DNA of 64,000 bases from positions 637,001 to 701,000 of the forward strand of contig JADLSH010000389.1 of assembly GCA_016169945.1 (NCBI GenBank). The letters are read 5' to 3'. The stretch comes from Trachythela sp. YZ-2020 (Eukaryota; Cnidaria; Anthozoa; Malacalcyonacea; Clavulariidae). Of the stretch, positions 1 to 11,743 are shown piece by piece. The translations under genes were made by a program, and so were the position numbers. Below the pieces are notes generated by a model. That model did no database searches. It was not told the origin of the DNA and was given only the letters and a program-made list of their open reading frames with translations. Each line of letters opens with the position of its first letter. Position 1 is the stretch's first letter.

Positions 1-1587
1 AATCCTTCGTCTTCTTGAAGATTATGCAGATGATGAAAGAACTTCCATTGAATTTCGCCACCGTCTCGGTCATAAAATGAACCTAAGCTTGCCAGTGCAT
101 TTCTTGCGAGTTTTAGCATATGACATGGATCCAATATTACATAGACATTGTAATTCTGCGATGGATGCTTGAACATGGTTACCATGGAGTCATACGTTGT
201 ACCAAATATGCAACCCAATTGAGTAAACATGCTGACATTGACAGATGTACCGTCGGCAGTTATTGACCATACCCTTAATCCCACATCAGCTGCCTTTTCC
301 AAGGCCATCCTAACCAGCTGTCCTTGGGTTTTGGCAGTCATTTTATCAGCTAGAAAATAACCAATTGGACACTTCCACCGGGTTCGCGTTCCAACCAACA
401 TGAAAACTAATGCTTCAGATGCAAGGGTTTCGGGATCTTCAGGTGATACTGGGCCATAATTAACAAAACCTGAGTATTGTTCTTTCTTTGGGTCCCACAA
501 TGTTTGTTTCCTTATCGACATGGCATCAATAATGAGACAGCAGTCTTTCTTCGATGGTGTTTTTTCTGCCTCACTTTGCAACGATTTGAATGCCTCCTGC
601 AGGAAACCTGGCTCACAGTCCACTGAGCTTGACCATTTTCGAATCAAAGATGGATTTGGCAGTGGTATGATTGACCTCACATATTCATATGCCTTTGGTG
701 AATAAAAGTATAATGTTAGAGAGAATTCTTTGATGTCGTCGGTGTATCGTCTGCCACATGGGGAGATAGTGGTGTTGTTTTTGGCATTGTGGAAAATGGA
801 TAGTTGTAATTTATCAAATGAAGTATGTAATCTGTCTGCAATTTCGGTTTTGACAATCAAGTTCTGCTCTAAGCTGTTGATCACATCTGACATGTTGGCG
901 ATTTTTGATTTGCATCGACGCAGTTGTTGCTGTAAGTTTCTTATTTTTGATTTCAATTGCTTATTAGATATTTCTGTATCATTGCTTCCCATTCTGAAGA
1001 CTTTTTCATAGTTTTTGTTTATATGCACTTTTGCTGGTTGTGGATTGTCCCGCTGCCTGGGTCGTTTCCGTCCTGTGTATGCCGGTATGTTGTTGCATTC
1101 CGTTTGTAGCCGTCTTGTTGCTTCGTCCGAGATGTGACATGAAAATGGTTCAATCTTGAACAATGAGGGTATGGCATTTCTTTTAAGCCTGCATGAAACT
1201 GTGTCAGCTGTTGGGAGTTGAATGTAGTCATCCTTTTCAAAGTGCTTGCTGCAAATGAAACTATGCTGTGTTGCCCTCCATCCATTTCCATCATTTCTTA
1301 CTCTCTTGACCACTTTCTCCCATTTTTCCAACAGCTCCTTATTCTTCAAGGGGAACCTTAAAGTTTATATTATTATATTGTAAATGTAAATTGTCGGACT
1401 ATGTATATACTGTTTGTAGCTATGTTGGTAAATAAAACATTATTTCTTGATTTTTTATTGATTTCTTATGTAATACATTATGCATGCATGTATAGACTTA
1501 CCTGTGGTAGGCTATACGCTCTATGTGTTCCTCGTTTTCCTTATTTTTATTACTCCTGCTTCCACAAACAACACAGTTATAAGGCAT
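1..1587 (-). CDS. THAP9-like P-element transposase (two exons, C-terminus beyond left edge)
   Basis: Exon 1 is 1502-1587 and exon 2 runs from 1356 off the left edge. The 145-bp intron has a GTAAGT donor and an AAG acceptor, and the splice keeps the frame. Exon 1 starts MPYNCVVCGS with the first zinc cysteine pair of a THAP (C2CH) domain. Exon 2 begins HRFPLKNKELLEKWEKV and supplies FICSKHF, the second Cys/His pair. A coiled-coil-like Gln/Leu stretch follows, then a THAP9-type segment (YVRSIIPLPNPSLIRKWSSS) and RNase H-like transposase motifs: IIDAMSIRKQ, ITADGTSVN and LDPCHMLKLARNAL. In P element and THAP9 proteins the aspartates of the first two motifs are catalytic. About 480 residues are visible with no stop or frameshift. 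Family members are roughly 800-900 residues, so the C-terminal part lies outside. It may be a live transposase or a domesticated gene; terminal inverted repeats could not be assessed. Confidence 0.9.
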
Positions 1588-2959
1588 ACCCTTTTTTAGA
1601 AGTGAAACATACTTCAGTTTTACATTTTTCCTCTAAACTATAGCTTTTTAAAAACCTCCTAAGAAACCTTTAACTCTGACGTGAGCGACCGACTGTAGCA
1701 ATAAAATATGTTATGTTTTTAAACAATATTTTTGTCAATTTTTAAATGCTTTTTTTTTCGACCCTAAAACGTTCAATCTTCTTGAAACTTCGCATGCAGA
1801 TGTATTTTACATGGGTTTAAATAATTCCTGAGGTTTCACGTCTTAGTTTTATTTTAAACTTTCAATAACTCAGAAAAAGCAACCTAAAACGCGCGGTTTT
1901 TCTGAGCGTTCATGCTTATGGTCTTGTTTTTTCGTAATTTTTTGCTAATTTGTGCTTCGTTTGATTTGCGAATATTAAATGCGTTTATCATACTACTGAT
2001 ATAAATTAAATTCGGTGGTATAACTAGTATTTTGGGGCAAGATTTATCGGATTAAAATATGTGCATATTTTTTAAAAATTTTTAAAAAAGGACTGGGTCT
2101 ACCTACAAAGAAAGCTTCGAGCACGGCTTCAACTTCCCCCCCTGACTTAGCATTCCAGTTATATTTACTTCAATGGGACGGGACGGTTTTGTAAGTTATG
2201 CGCATGCGCAAGTTCAAGCCGAGAGAAGACTTCCATCACAGACCATTTTGCAAACTTTTTTCAAAAATAGTTTTGCACTCATTTTATAAGTAAGTCTCTA
2301 TGTATGTAAACAAGATAAATGAAAATTACTTAGAGGACAAATTAACAAGAGGAAAAACAGTCGAAAGACCGAAAAAGGAGCGTTTTAAACAGGCAAGTGT
2401 CTATTTTGCATGTTTGCTTTGCCGATTTTTTAACATAGCATGCAGTATAGTTTGTGAATTCGAAAATGTGTAGATCATTCTGCGTGGTCAATACAACATT
2501 GATTGATCGCTAAGAGCATTTTAGTATCGATTCAAATATGTTATAGAAAAATAAAAAACATTAAATCTCAAAAACTTCATTGCAAAAGCAAGTGCGAAGT
2601 ATAAAATTACTCCTCGAAAAGCAGTTGAAGTTTTTTGAAAATTTCGAAACGTTTTGTGAACGTCTAAGGTTGAATGTTACAGTAAATCAAAGCTAAAAGA
2701 GTACATAATAGCATATACCCACTTTATATAGTTGGCAATTGATAATTTTATAGTTAAAAACAAAACAAGATTTTGTACAAATTAAAATATAAAAAATATA
2801 CAATGTTGCGTGTTACCATGGTTACATTCGTCGACTCAGACTACAATAACTTTTGGGGAGTAAATTGTTTGGTTCAAATGGGCGAGGGGTTCTGCATGCA
2901 TGTATTTCTAGTAGCTCATATATACGGAACTTGAATTTTGGCGGAAATGTAACGGTCGT
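1588..2959. other. Intergenic, AT-rich, no coding sequence recognised
   Basis: This is the upstream flank of the THAP9-like gene. It has no recognisable protein coding on either strand. The one promoter-like feature is a perfect NRF-1-like palindrome at 2199-2210. About 77 bases further on, a GTAAGT sequence at 2288-2293 could be the donor of a plus-strand non-coding first exon. No partner exon was identified. Confidence 0.4.
2199..2210. promoter_or_regulatory. NRF-1-like palindromic promoter site
   Basis: TGCGCATGCGCA matches the NRF-1 consensus (YGCGCAYGCGCR) at every position and is self-complementary. NRF-1 palindromes are typical of animal core promoters. It lies about 600 bp upstream of the minus-strand THAP9-like start codon and could drive either strand. 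Function is inferred only. Confidence 0.45.
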
Positions 2960-3163
2960 CACTTGTTTCCATCTACCAAACTGACGTTACGTAATTTTTT
3001 CAACTTTGAAGTAAAGTTAAAAACTTTGTAACTGACCCTAACCCTAAAACCTACCCTAACCCCTAACCCAAAACCTAACCCAATTGATGAACAAAAATCA
3101 AGAAAAACAAATATGAAAATCGGAAAAATTGCGTAACGTCAGTTTGATAGATGGAAACAAGTG
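2960..3163. mobile_element. Fold-back miniature element with telomere-like interior
   Basis: Left arm 2960-2999 (CACTTGTTTCCATCTA...) and right arm 3124-3163 are reverse complements over about 40 bp with two mismatches. The 124-bp interior contains a run of CCCTAA-type repeats. No convincing target-site duplication is visible. It has no coding capacity and resembles a MITE or fold-back element. Confidence 0.65.
3035..3082. repeat. Interstitial telomere-like CCCTAA repeats
   Basis: About seven degenerate CCCTAA / CCCTAAAACCTA units occur in 48 bp. They are the complement of the animal telomere repeat TTAGGG and sit centrally between the inverted arms of the fold-back element. Confidence 0.7.
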
Positions 3164-5879
3164 AAAACCAAATGTGGGTCTAACTTCATATAGGGGAACG
3201 TAGGGGAAAATTGCATTTGAGACGTAGGGGAGACGTAGGGATTTTTATCATTCGTATTAGGAGAAAATGGGATATTGAGAGTGGCAGCCCTGCCTTCCGC
3301 TTTCCGGCAAAACACGTACATGTATTTTATAATAAACTGTGTTTAAATGTTGATAGTCTTCTCCAAGAAAAAGGTCGGTGAGAAATTTCAGCTCATGTTC
3401 GTGTTCCAAGCCTTGGTCGAATTCTTTGTTTTGATCTAACTGGTGTGTTATACGGCAACGTAAGTGTTATATACTTTATTCTAATGATGTTTACCTGATC
3501 TAAACGATCGTACTTAGAGGCGTTATATCGTTATGTATCGGTTGGGGTGGTCAATCTTTTGATTTCAACTAGTCAGGTTTGTCTTGGTGAAAAACCAAAC
3601 ATTTATGTCTTGGCAAGACAGTCTTGCTTATGTTTATCGTTTTCTTAATAAGTCCGTGTATATTCAAATCGTTTAAATGAGAAATAAATGTTCACTTTAA
3701 TAAACGAATTAAACTGAAATGAGAGTAAAGCTAATAGAATAATTTATACAAATATAATAATAAACATTTCATTGATTATGGACAGCATGCTCTCTAGACA
3801 GCTTGTGTATTTTTTTAGTCGCTACACTCACAACTTTCTGAACACAAACTACTTTTTGGGCAGGATGTTGTTGATGTAAACTTAATTATTTACTTAATAG
3901 AGAAACTATACAAAATCTTTTGCAGAAGAGAGACTATAAACCAACAATTATGATAATAAGAGCCAGAGGTTTGATCTTAATCTGACAGTGTTGACAGAAA
4001 AAACAGTTTGTTAGAGGTCACAACTAAAGTTGAATACTCAAATCTTTATATCGCAAGTGTTAATAACAATCAATGGAATCAATAAAAAATGATAGCAATC
4101 GATGAAAATTTTACCAAAAGATTTGCGATAATCAATTGGCTATCAATTAACCAAAATCAATCGATTGGTTATTCGATCATCGATTACATTGATTGCACAT
4201 CATTGCCTGGATATATATTGCACGTAGAAATATTGCATAGTGCACTATAGTATTCTTGTGGTGCATACAGTATATATATCTAATTTGGAAAGTGTGTTGA
4301 GGGCTAGGTGATATTGCAATTCTAACACGGTTAGTGTCGAAAGGGGATCCACAGCTTAAATAATAACATGACAACCTTACTCCTTAGAAGAAAAATGGGA
4401 TCGACAAGAAATTATTCTATATTTTATATTTACTTTTACTGTATTTCAAAATTTGAGCCTATAAAAATTAAGTGATTAGACTAACTCTGACTTTTTTTTT
4501 ACTAGATTTATATAGTAAGCATTAACATAAACAATAATAGTTAATTGAATTTTAATACAACCATGCATTACCTACAATCACCGATAAGGTTAAAATGGTA
4601 ACATTACCTTCCTTCTCCTGTTCAATGTTGCTATTTATTTCTTAAATAATATTTTGTGTTCCATACAGTATTGTCGATGCTTCTATGGCAACTTAATACA
4701 ACATGGAAACAGGGGATAGCCAGAGGGGGGGTTAGATTATGCAATGTAAGGTCTGTGAGATTTTGCCTGATTGCTTATGTTTTGCATAATTAACATAATT
4801 TTTGTATGTAATAGATAAACATATTTTTTAAATTGCCCAAACTCATCTTTAGTTTTTGGTCCTTACTCAACATTACCAGAATTTATTTTTGCCTGCCTGA
4901 CCAATTATTGAGTATATATATACTAGAAATACATATATGCAGCAATCTTGCATGCATTTTTCACCAATCGACTATAGTTCTAAAATATTTCAGTTCAACA
5001 TTATTTATTCCCTTGCAGAAAATATAAATTATTGTTTTCTACAAAGTGACATGAAAATTAATACTTTTAAATTACAGAATTTTCAATCCTCAAAATATAT
5101 TTAATGTAGGCATGTTATGCATTATATAAGCATAATTTTTAAAAATAAATTGGATCTTAGACATTTGCTAAAACCTTTTGAAATGTTTATATATTAAAAA
5201 CTTAACTGCTTTTCAACTGATACGCTTTGCCATAAAGTTTGTCTTTGATTTTTTTGAAATGAACAGTAATTTTAGTCTCTTCGAGGTAATCGGGTAATCT
5301 AAAAAACTTACACCTACACTGACATTAAATAAAAGCAGTGTATAATCAACATTTTTTAAACCGACAGAGACATTTAAGCAATTTATAAATTTGCTTTGTT
5401 GTTGGCCTAGTAATGGCTAATGCTTTTTGATGTGCCTTGACTTGACTTCTTGCATGATATTGAACTATTTCTTCTTAACATTTTGAAGTAAACGGGAGAA
5501 AATGCTTCATTTCCAATTTCTTCAAACTATTTTCTCACATGTTTTTAAAAACTCAGTCATTTGATCCAGTCCTGACAATCCACCATACTTTTGACATAGT
5601 GACACGCCCGCAAAACTTAATGAACTTTAGATGTTGCTAGCGGAATTTGTACCCTCGCACATGCAATTAAAATTTTAAATTTGCCTGTTAAAATTTGCCT
5701 GTTAAAGTGTTGCACAATGGAGGGGGGGGGAGTGGGTATCTTACCTACCAACCACAATCCCCCTCTCTTGCAGTAATTATCATACTGTAGTTACTTTATT
5801 AGACTTTACATAACCCTCCCCCCTACTGTCACTCATTGCTGTTTATAATGACCAGAATAAATATTTCACTGATGGGGCT
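3164..5879. other. AT-rich non-coding DNA
   Basis: No conserved protein motif, RNA gene or long repeat was recognised on either strand. All open frames are short and compositionally AT-driven. The region ends at the truncated 3' end of the Copia relic. Confidence 0.4.
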
Positions 5880-8800
5880 CTGAAAAAGATCAGCATCGCT
5901 ATAACCAATCAACCTCGGATCGTCCTCACACTTCCAATAACACAACTGGTAATGAAGAGTACGGTCCTTCAAGTATCGCAATACATGCGCCGCCGCAATC
6001 CAATGTTCCTTAAGAGGTATCGACTAATACTGTGATAATGTTGTAATTATCCAACATATATCAGGTCAAGTGCATGTCATTGCATAGATCAAACTACCAA
6101 CGAGCTCATGATATTTCCGAGGATCAACAAGAATTTCACTATCACACTCTAATTTTTTGTTCTGAAGGGGTAGCACGAGATTTACAATAAGACATTTCAA
6201 ATCTCTCCAGAAGCTTTGTCAAATACCTCATTTGGTTCATTTTGACATAATATGCCCCTTTGCTCAAACCTTAGAAATATGAAAGCCTACCTAGGTAGAA
6301 TTTACCTTTGAACTTACATCTCTTTTGTATCAGACATTAAGCTGCCATTGCTCGCTGCAATGATCATATCATCAACCCACACAAGTCCTACTACAGACAA
6401 TGATCAATATTACTTTGCACAAAATTATTTTCAATTTAATACTTAATATGCAACATACTATTTAAATTCGGCCCTGACTGTTTCAAATCATACGAAGATT
6501 TGTTCAACTTGTATACCAACTTCTCTCCAGAATTGGCTTCAGCCTGCTCAATGTATATCTCGCAATCAATGGGAGCATTGAGATACGTAGTTTTCACGTC
6601 TATTTGATGTAAAATAAAATCATGCTTTGCAGCAATTTGCATCAAAGTTCGGACTGTTGTTAGATTTGCAGTTGGAGCAAAGGTTTCGTGATAGTCAATA
6701 TCCTTAATTTCACTATTACCTTTTGCGACATATCGAGTTTTGTATGTTTTAGCCATACTTGGGCTTTCCTTGATGGTGTACATCCACTTGCCGTCCCCCA
6801 CTGCCTGCCGACTCTCTGCGGCAATGCCGTTAGAGAAAATGTGTTATTCTCCTTTAAATAATTCATTTCCTCTCCCATGGCATCTTTCCAAAGGTCTGCA
6901 TCAGCAGATTCTATAGCTTCCTGATATATTTGAGGAAAGCCTGATGTCTAGCTTATAACAGTAATCAACATTACCGAATACCTGATATGTCCCAACTTGG
7001 ACATTTGTAATATAATCATTAAGATATGATGAGGGTTTTCTTTCACGCCTTGTGTGTTCTATACCATCATCAGATTGTAAATTCAAATCTCCCTTACCCT
7101 CGCCAGACTCTTCAGTCTGCTGATCAGATTCATAAGAATCTCCAGTCTGTGGATCAAGCCCTTCATTAGTGAATTCTGGATTCCGACTATCAGAGGAACT
7201 ACCTGACCATTATTGTCCAGGGAAATCCTAAAATCAACATTTGACGCCTCTGTCTGTAGAGAATTATGAGTATTCAGGAACAGACACATGAAGTTAGCAG
7301 AGAAATGGTCGGAACACACCAAGCGACTTCCCCCCCTCACCGTTGGCAACCACGTACGCGTCCAAAACCAGACTGGTCCCCACCCCACCAAGTGGGACAA
7401 AACAGGTGTGGTAGTCGAAGTCCGCCAATTTGACCAATATGTTGTGCGCATGGATGGCTCGGGAAGAATGACGCTACGCAACCGCAAGTTCTTGAGATCA
7501 TATCTCCCAGTGCACATGCCACCACCTCGTCATAACATCACTGATGACCTCCGCCACCTCACCAAACCAGCCACATCAAGAAAGACCACCCCAAGCGATG
7601 GAAATACACCAACCAACCCCACCTACATCCCACCATCAGCATGTCCCACCGAACAAGCTAATGAGGACACTCCAGAACCTGATATGCACCCTTCCGTCAC
7701 AACGCATCCACAAGTTGCTTCATCACCCCCACCAGCCAATGCTGAGACACCAGATGTGCCTACTGCAAGCCATACACCTCTACCCACCCCAAGGAAACCA
7801 CCCTTAGCTCTACGGAGACTAATAAACTTCAACAACCCAGGCCTTAAGGAACATTGAACTTCAACATACAATCAATGACACTAATTTTGATTGTCTGATC
7901 ATATTAAACCATGTTATGTTATGTTATACTATAACTTTATCAGTCCTTACTGTCCCCCGTAATCACAAAGAACACCAAAGACTTGGGGGAGATAGAGAAT
8001 TATGAGTATTGTTTATGTAATAAGAGGCCTGGCCACTCAGTACCATGCTTAGTTCGCTCGTCATTCGTTGACGAGGCTAGTTCAGTATTTGTTTCTTTAT
8101 TAATAAATCGATATTAAATAATGCCTGAAATGGATTCATTCCTATTTAGTCTGGGTTTGCTGTTCACTAACACTCTTTGTTGTGAACTTCACTACTCCAT
8201 ACTTTAATACCTTACCAGTGTCTGGAAAGTACACTAAGTAAGCAGGGCTATCCTTATCAAAACCAACAAAAACGCCCTTTTTACACCTGGGGTCTAGTTT
8301 TTGCTTATGCTCATATGCATAACAGCTAAGTTTGGCTTTCTACCAGTAAGAGCAAAATACGATGTTTGTTTCAGGCGATTATTGTAAGACCTATTTCTAA
8401 TGTATGCAGCTGCCATTATGCCACAATGGTTTGCCTAAATTTTACTGCATATGGCCACAATGGTTTGCCTAAATTTTCCTGAATAAGCATATATCTACCC
8501 ATCTCAAAAAGGGTTCTCCAATGACGCGCAGCTGTGCCATTCTGGTGAGGGGAATAAGGTGCTGAGGTCTCATGCTTTGTTTTTTTCTCACTAAGAAAAT
8601 ATTTAAAATTCTTGCCAGCAATTCAGAGGCTAAATCAGCAAGGAATTTCTTTGTGGCCTCACCAGTATCACTCTTATTTTTAAGGAAATACACCAAAAAA
8701 GCAAGCGAAATAATTATCAGTGGAAGCTATAATATATCTAAATACTTCCTTTGATATAGGGTCCACTAGACCTGCAAGATCAGTGTGCACTGTAAGCTCT

Positions 8801-9240
8801 CTAAAGGGACTTTAGAATATCAGGATTTCTATTCTTACTCTGAGTCATCTTCCCTAAAACACAAGTATCACAATCTGGTTTACTACAGTTACTATTACTT
8901 ACCTTTATACCATCAACAACATCTTGTATCTTCACTACATCTTCATAATTACAGTGACCTAATATTTCATGCCAGCCTTTTAAATCACTAGTATAATTGA
9001 TTGAGTCAGTGTTTTCTATTCACTATGTGGTCCTACATGTAAATAATACAATTTACCATGCTTTTCAATGTCAAACCTTGTACCATCTTTGCTGTTTAAT
9101 TCTGCTGACTGTGGATGGAAAATAACACCAGCACCCTTCTCGGTTGCACATTGTACTGAAAATATGTCCTGAGGATATGACGGAATTCACAGAGTATTTT
9201 TCAGTGAGGCAGTTACATATCTTCATTGAAAATTTTTTAT
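5880..9240 (-). pseudogene. Decayed Ty1/Copia polyprotein (truncated at both ends)
   Basis: Read on the minus strand from 9240 downwards, Copia pol domains appear in order but with many stops and frameshifts. A gag-pre-integrase segment (WHEILGHCNYEDV then CDTCVLGKM) lies near 9000-8800. Integrase segments follow around 8750-8450 (VYFLKNKSDTGEATKKF) and 8400-8300 (AYIRNRSYNNRLKQTSYFAL). RT is at 6880-6300, with KTRYVAKG, QIDVKTTYLNA and the WVDDMI active-site box. RNase H begins near 5990-5890 (LIGYSDAD) and then stops abruptly. No LTRs were seen. A 24-bp tandem duplication interrupts the integrase near 8427-8476. The element is interrupted at 7257-8110 by a Gypsy remnant. It is clearly dead. 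Confidence 0.85.
7257..8110 (+). mobile_element. Ty3/Gypsy 3' remnant inside the Copia relic
   Basis: The open frame 7288-7857 (189 codons) is the C-terminal end of a Gypsy integrase, with motif VGNHVRVQNQTG followed by VVVEVRQFDQYVVRMDGSGR. A Pro/Thr-rich tail of the type found after Gypsy integrases follows. Downstream are a purine-rich tract (CTTGGGGGAGA) near 7984 and an LTR-like segment starting TAGAGAATTATGAGTATT near 7995. The same 18 bases occur at 7257-7274, just before the integrase fragment, suggesting a recombined or deleted 5' LTR. The exact LTR end and target duplication could not be fixed. Confidence 0.7.
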
Positions 9241-11493
9241 ATTTAGCTGCAGTTGCGCGTTTCATATTGTTTTTCTGTCTGTTTAATGGAAACGTTGGAA
9301 AAGGATGATAAATTACCCGCCTAATCGGCCCTATAAATATATTTCATACCGTAATGAATTTTCCTTTTGCGAATGAGGTTTCGGGCTATTGGCACCCCCG
9401 TAACACGAATTTTTGTGAGAACTTGCAAACCAATGCGCATGCATGTAAAATAAACATGGCGACGTATGAGTGTGTGCCAAAAATTGAGAACAATTGAGAA
9501 CAAGAGATTTAGGATTGGCATATATTATTTGGTTGCAGTTGTAACGATATTCTATTTCAGTCTACGACTATGGCCTATGTCTGTGCTCAATCTGAGGCAC
9601 GAGTTTCGCCATAAACATGTCTTAATATTTATGTTGACGATTTTCAAAATATATAACAAGACCTGTCGAAAATGTTGTGTGTGATTTTGTCGGCACTATT
9701 AGACTTGGTACGTTTTCTACAATTTGTAAACATCTGTTACTGACGTGTTCCTGGCGTACATTTATAGAGACTACTCTATAAATCTGTATGAATTATATTG
9801 AATATTTGCATGCACAAATCAAGCTACAAGCTGTATTTCATTTGGTTCGCTACAGGGGTTGCTTGTCGTATTACTGCTGGAAGTTTATGAAACTCTGACG
9901 CACCTGTTTTTGCGAATGTGGTAGAAATGTTATAAAATAATGGTATTTTTATTCGTGAAGATTTGAACACTTATAATATAAACTTGTTTGATACATTCTT
10001 TTAAGTGTGTCCTGAAGTGTAGTCTTGCCGTCTGAGCAAATTTATCTGCATGGACCGCATGCACTTATACTCATTAATTCTCATTTTGTATTAATTCTAT
10101 CTATTTTCTTTCGAGAGATATTTTACTGTAATAGCTATTAAAATCATGTAGCTATAAATCATGATCTACAGTCAGACACCTTATACAGTATACAGTGTCA
10201 GTGTATAAATAACATGCAATTTGATTCGGCATTTGTATAATCAACCTCGTTATATTTAGTTCGCTTTTTTCATCTTAATTCATCTTCAAGTTTTACTTCA
10301 ACTCTGGAGTATACATTGAAAAGACGAATTTTGTGAAAATTTATCTATCCTCTATAACGGACATAAAGGCATATAGATGCGCAACGCGTACATGTGTCTA
10401 CTGCATTGGAAAATGATCTCGAGCGCAATATAGATCTTGGACGCCATCATAGCTTACATGGTGCACATCGCAAGGAATGTCGTTCTTATGCTTGTTCGCA
10501 GTTTAATTTGGCATCCTGGGAATATATAATGTGTATGTTCACAAATGTGAACCTGGCGCTGTACTAAAAGTTCTAAAGGAGAAAATAAAGAGTTTTTCAG
10601 TTTGTGTACGGATCACTTTGCAGCGATTTACGGCCATGAGATGTCGAAGTATTTTTGAGGACGATTTCCCCAGAGTCATGCCAAGCATTTAACTTGCGAA
10701 CAGGTATAACTTACTCTGCATGGGTACGAGATTGTGCATAAGCTCCAATAAACTTTAATACTTCAGATTGTTGAACTATAAAATTAGGTGCAGTAGTTTC
10801 CTATTTTCCAAGTCTACGCGGCCTGGCGCTATTGGCTTTAGACTTGTTTAGACTAGGTTTCAATGCCAGTAACGTAGCTAGTCTTTGGCCGCATTTCCTG
10901 CGTCTGTACGCCTAATATTGTCAGGCTACGCAGGCTAATATTTCGTGAGGTTACAAGATTTGCACCTTTAGGTTGACGCGCTTTTTATGGTTCGCGACGT
11001 CAACTTAGCAAACACAATGGAGATAACAAATATGCTTGTCGCAATATGAACAAACCTGTCACAAGAGTCATGCCGTTGTCTTCTAAGGAATATTCACTGC
11101 GTTTGCCCCACTTTGCAAGATGGTGTCACGAACCCCGAAAAGGCGTTCGTATGAGCTTGTCTGGCAAGCGACCCGAAATACACCTCGCTTTCATATTATG
11201 CAGTTTTCTATCCTATCCATCACGATGAAAATGAATAATTTTATTTGATTGTTGTCAGACTACTTTCGTTTTCTCGACTTTTATATAATATCTCCAGCTG
11301 GCGTGTATATTAATATTTCATATTTATACTTATCATATTATATGTGAGCAATTTTATCCCGCGATGCCGTATGGTCTCGGCAAAATATGACGAGTATATC
11401 ATGCACTAAGCGGCAACCCGATGTGATTTTGTTATAATAGGAAAACATTTATACGAGGCGAGATCATATGAACAGGCTCATACAGTAATACTG
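9241..11493. other. AT-rich non-coding DNA
   Basis: No conserved motif or RNA gene was recognised. Short open frames near 9466-9684 and 11046-11228 lack family features and splice support, so they are not called as genes. Confidence 0.35.
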
Positions 11494-11635
11494 CAGCCTC
11501 GTACCCAGGCGCTTTTAAGGAAAGAAAAAAATATCGCGTTCAGCTAATTTATAGAGATCAGTGGCTGAGATTAGCGAGCGCGCTGGGGTGCTTGGGGAGG
11601 ACGCGACGAGAGGGGGAAGCGCCTGGCAGAAAATG
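11494..11635. mobile_element. Miniature repeat unit with CCAGGCGCTT inverted ends (uninterrupted copy)
   Basis: A core of about 122 bp is bounded by CCAGGCGCTT (11505-11514) and its complement AAGCGCCTGG (11617-11626). Flanks GCCTCGTAC and CAGAAAATG are shared with the second, inverted copy, so the repeat is slightly larger than the TIR-bounded core. The second copy is split into 13654-13702 and 18055-18139 by a 4.35 kb insert, which makes this copy the reference for the empty site. Confidence 0.65.
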
Positions 11636-11743
11636 CAGATAAGTGAAGAATTTTGACCGAAATGTGAAGAATCCTTTCCATCGCTTGATTTGAGGTGCCT
11701 TTTCGTCAGTTTTTTTCCCTGGTGTGTTATCATTGATATATGT

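Noticed and set aside
3035..3082. Chromosome-fusion scar
   Set aside because: The repeats are short, one-sided and enclosed by transposon-like inverted arms rather than arranged head to head.
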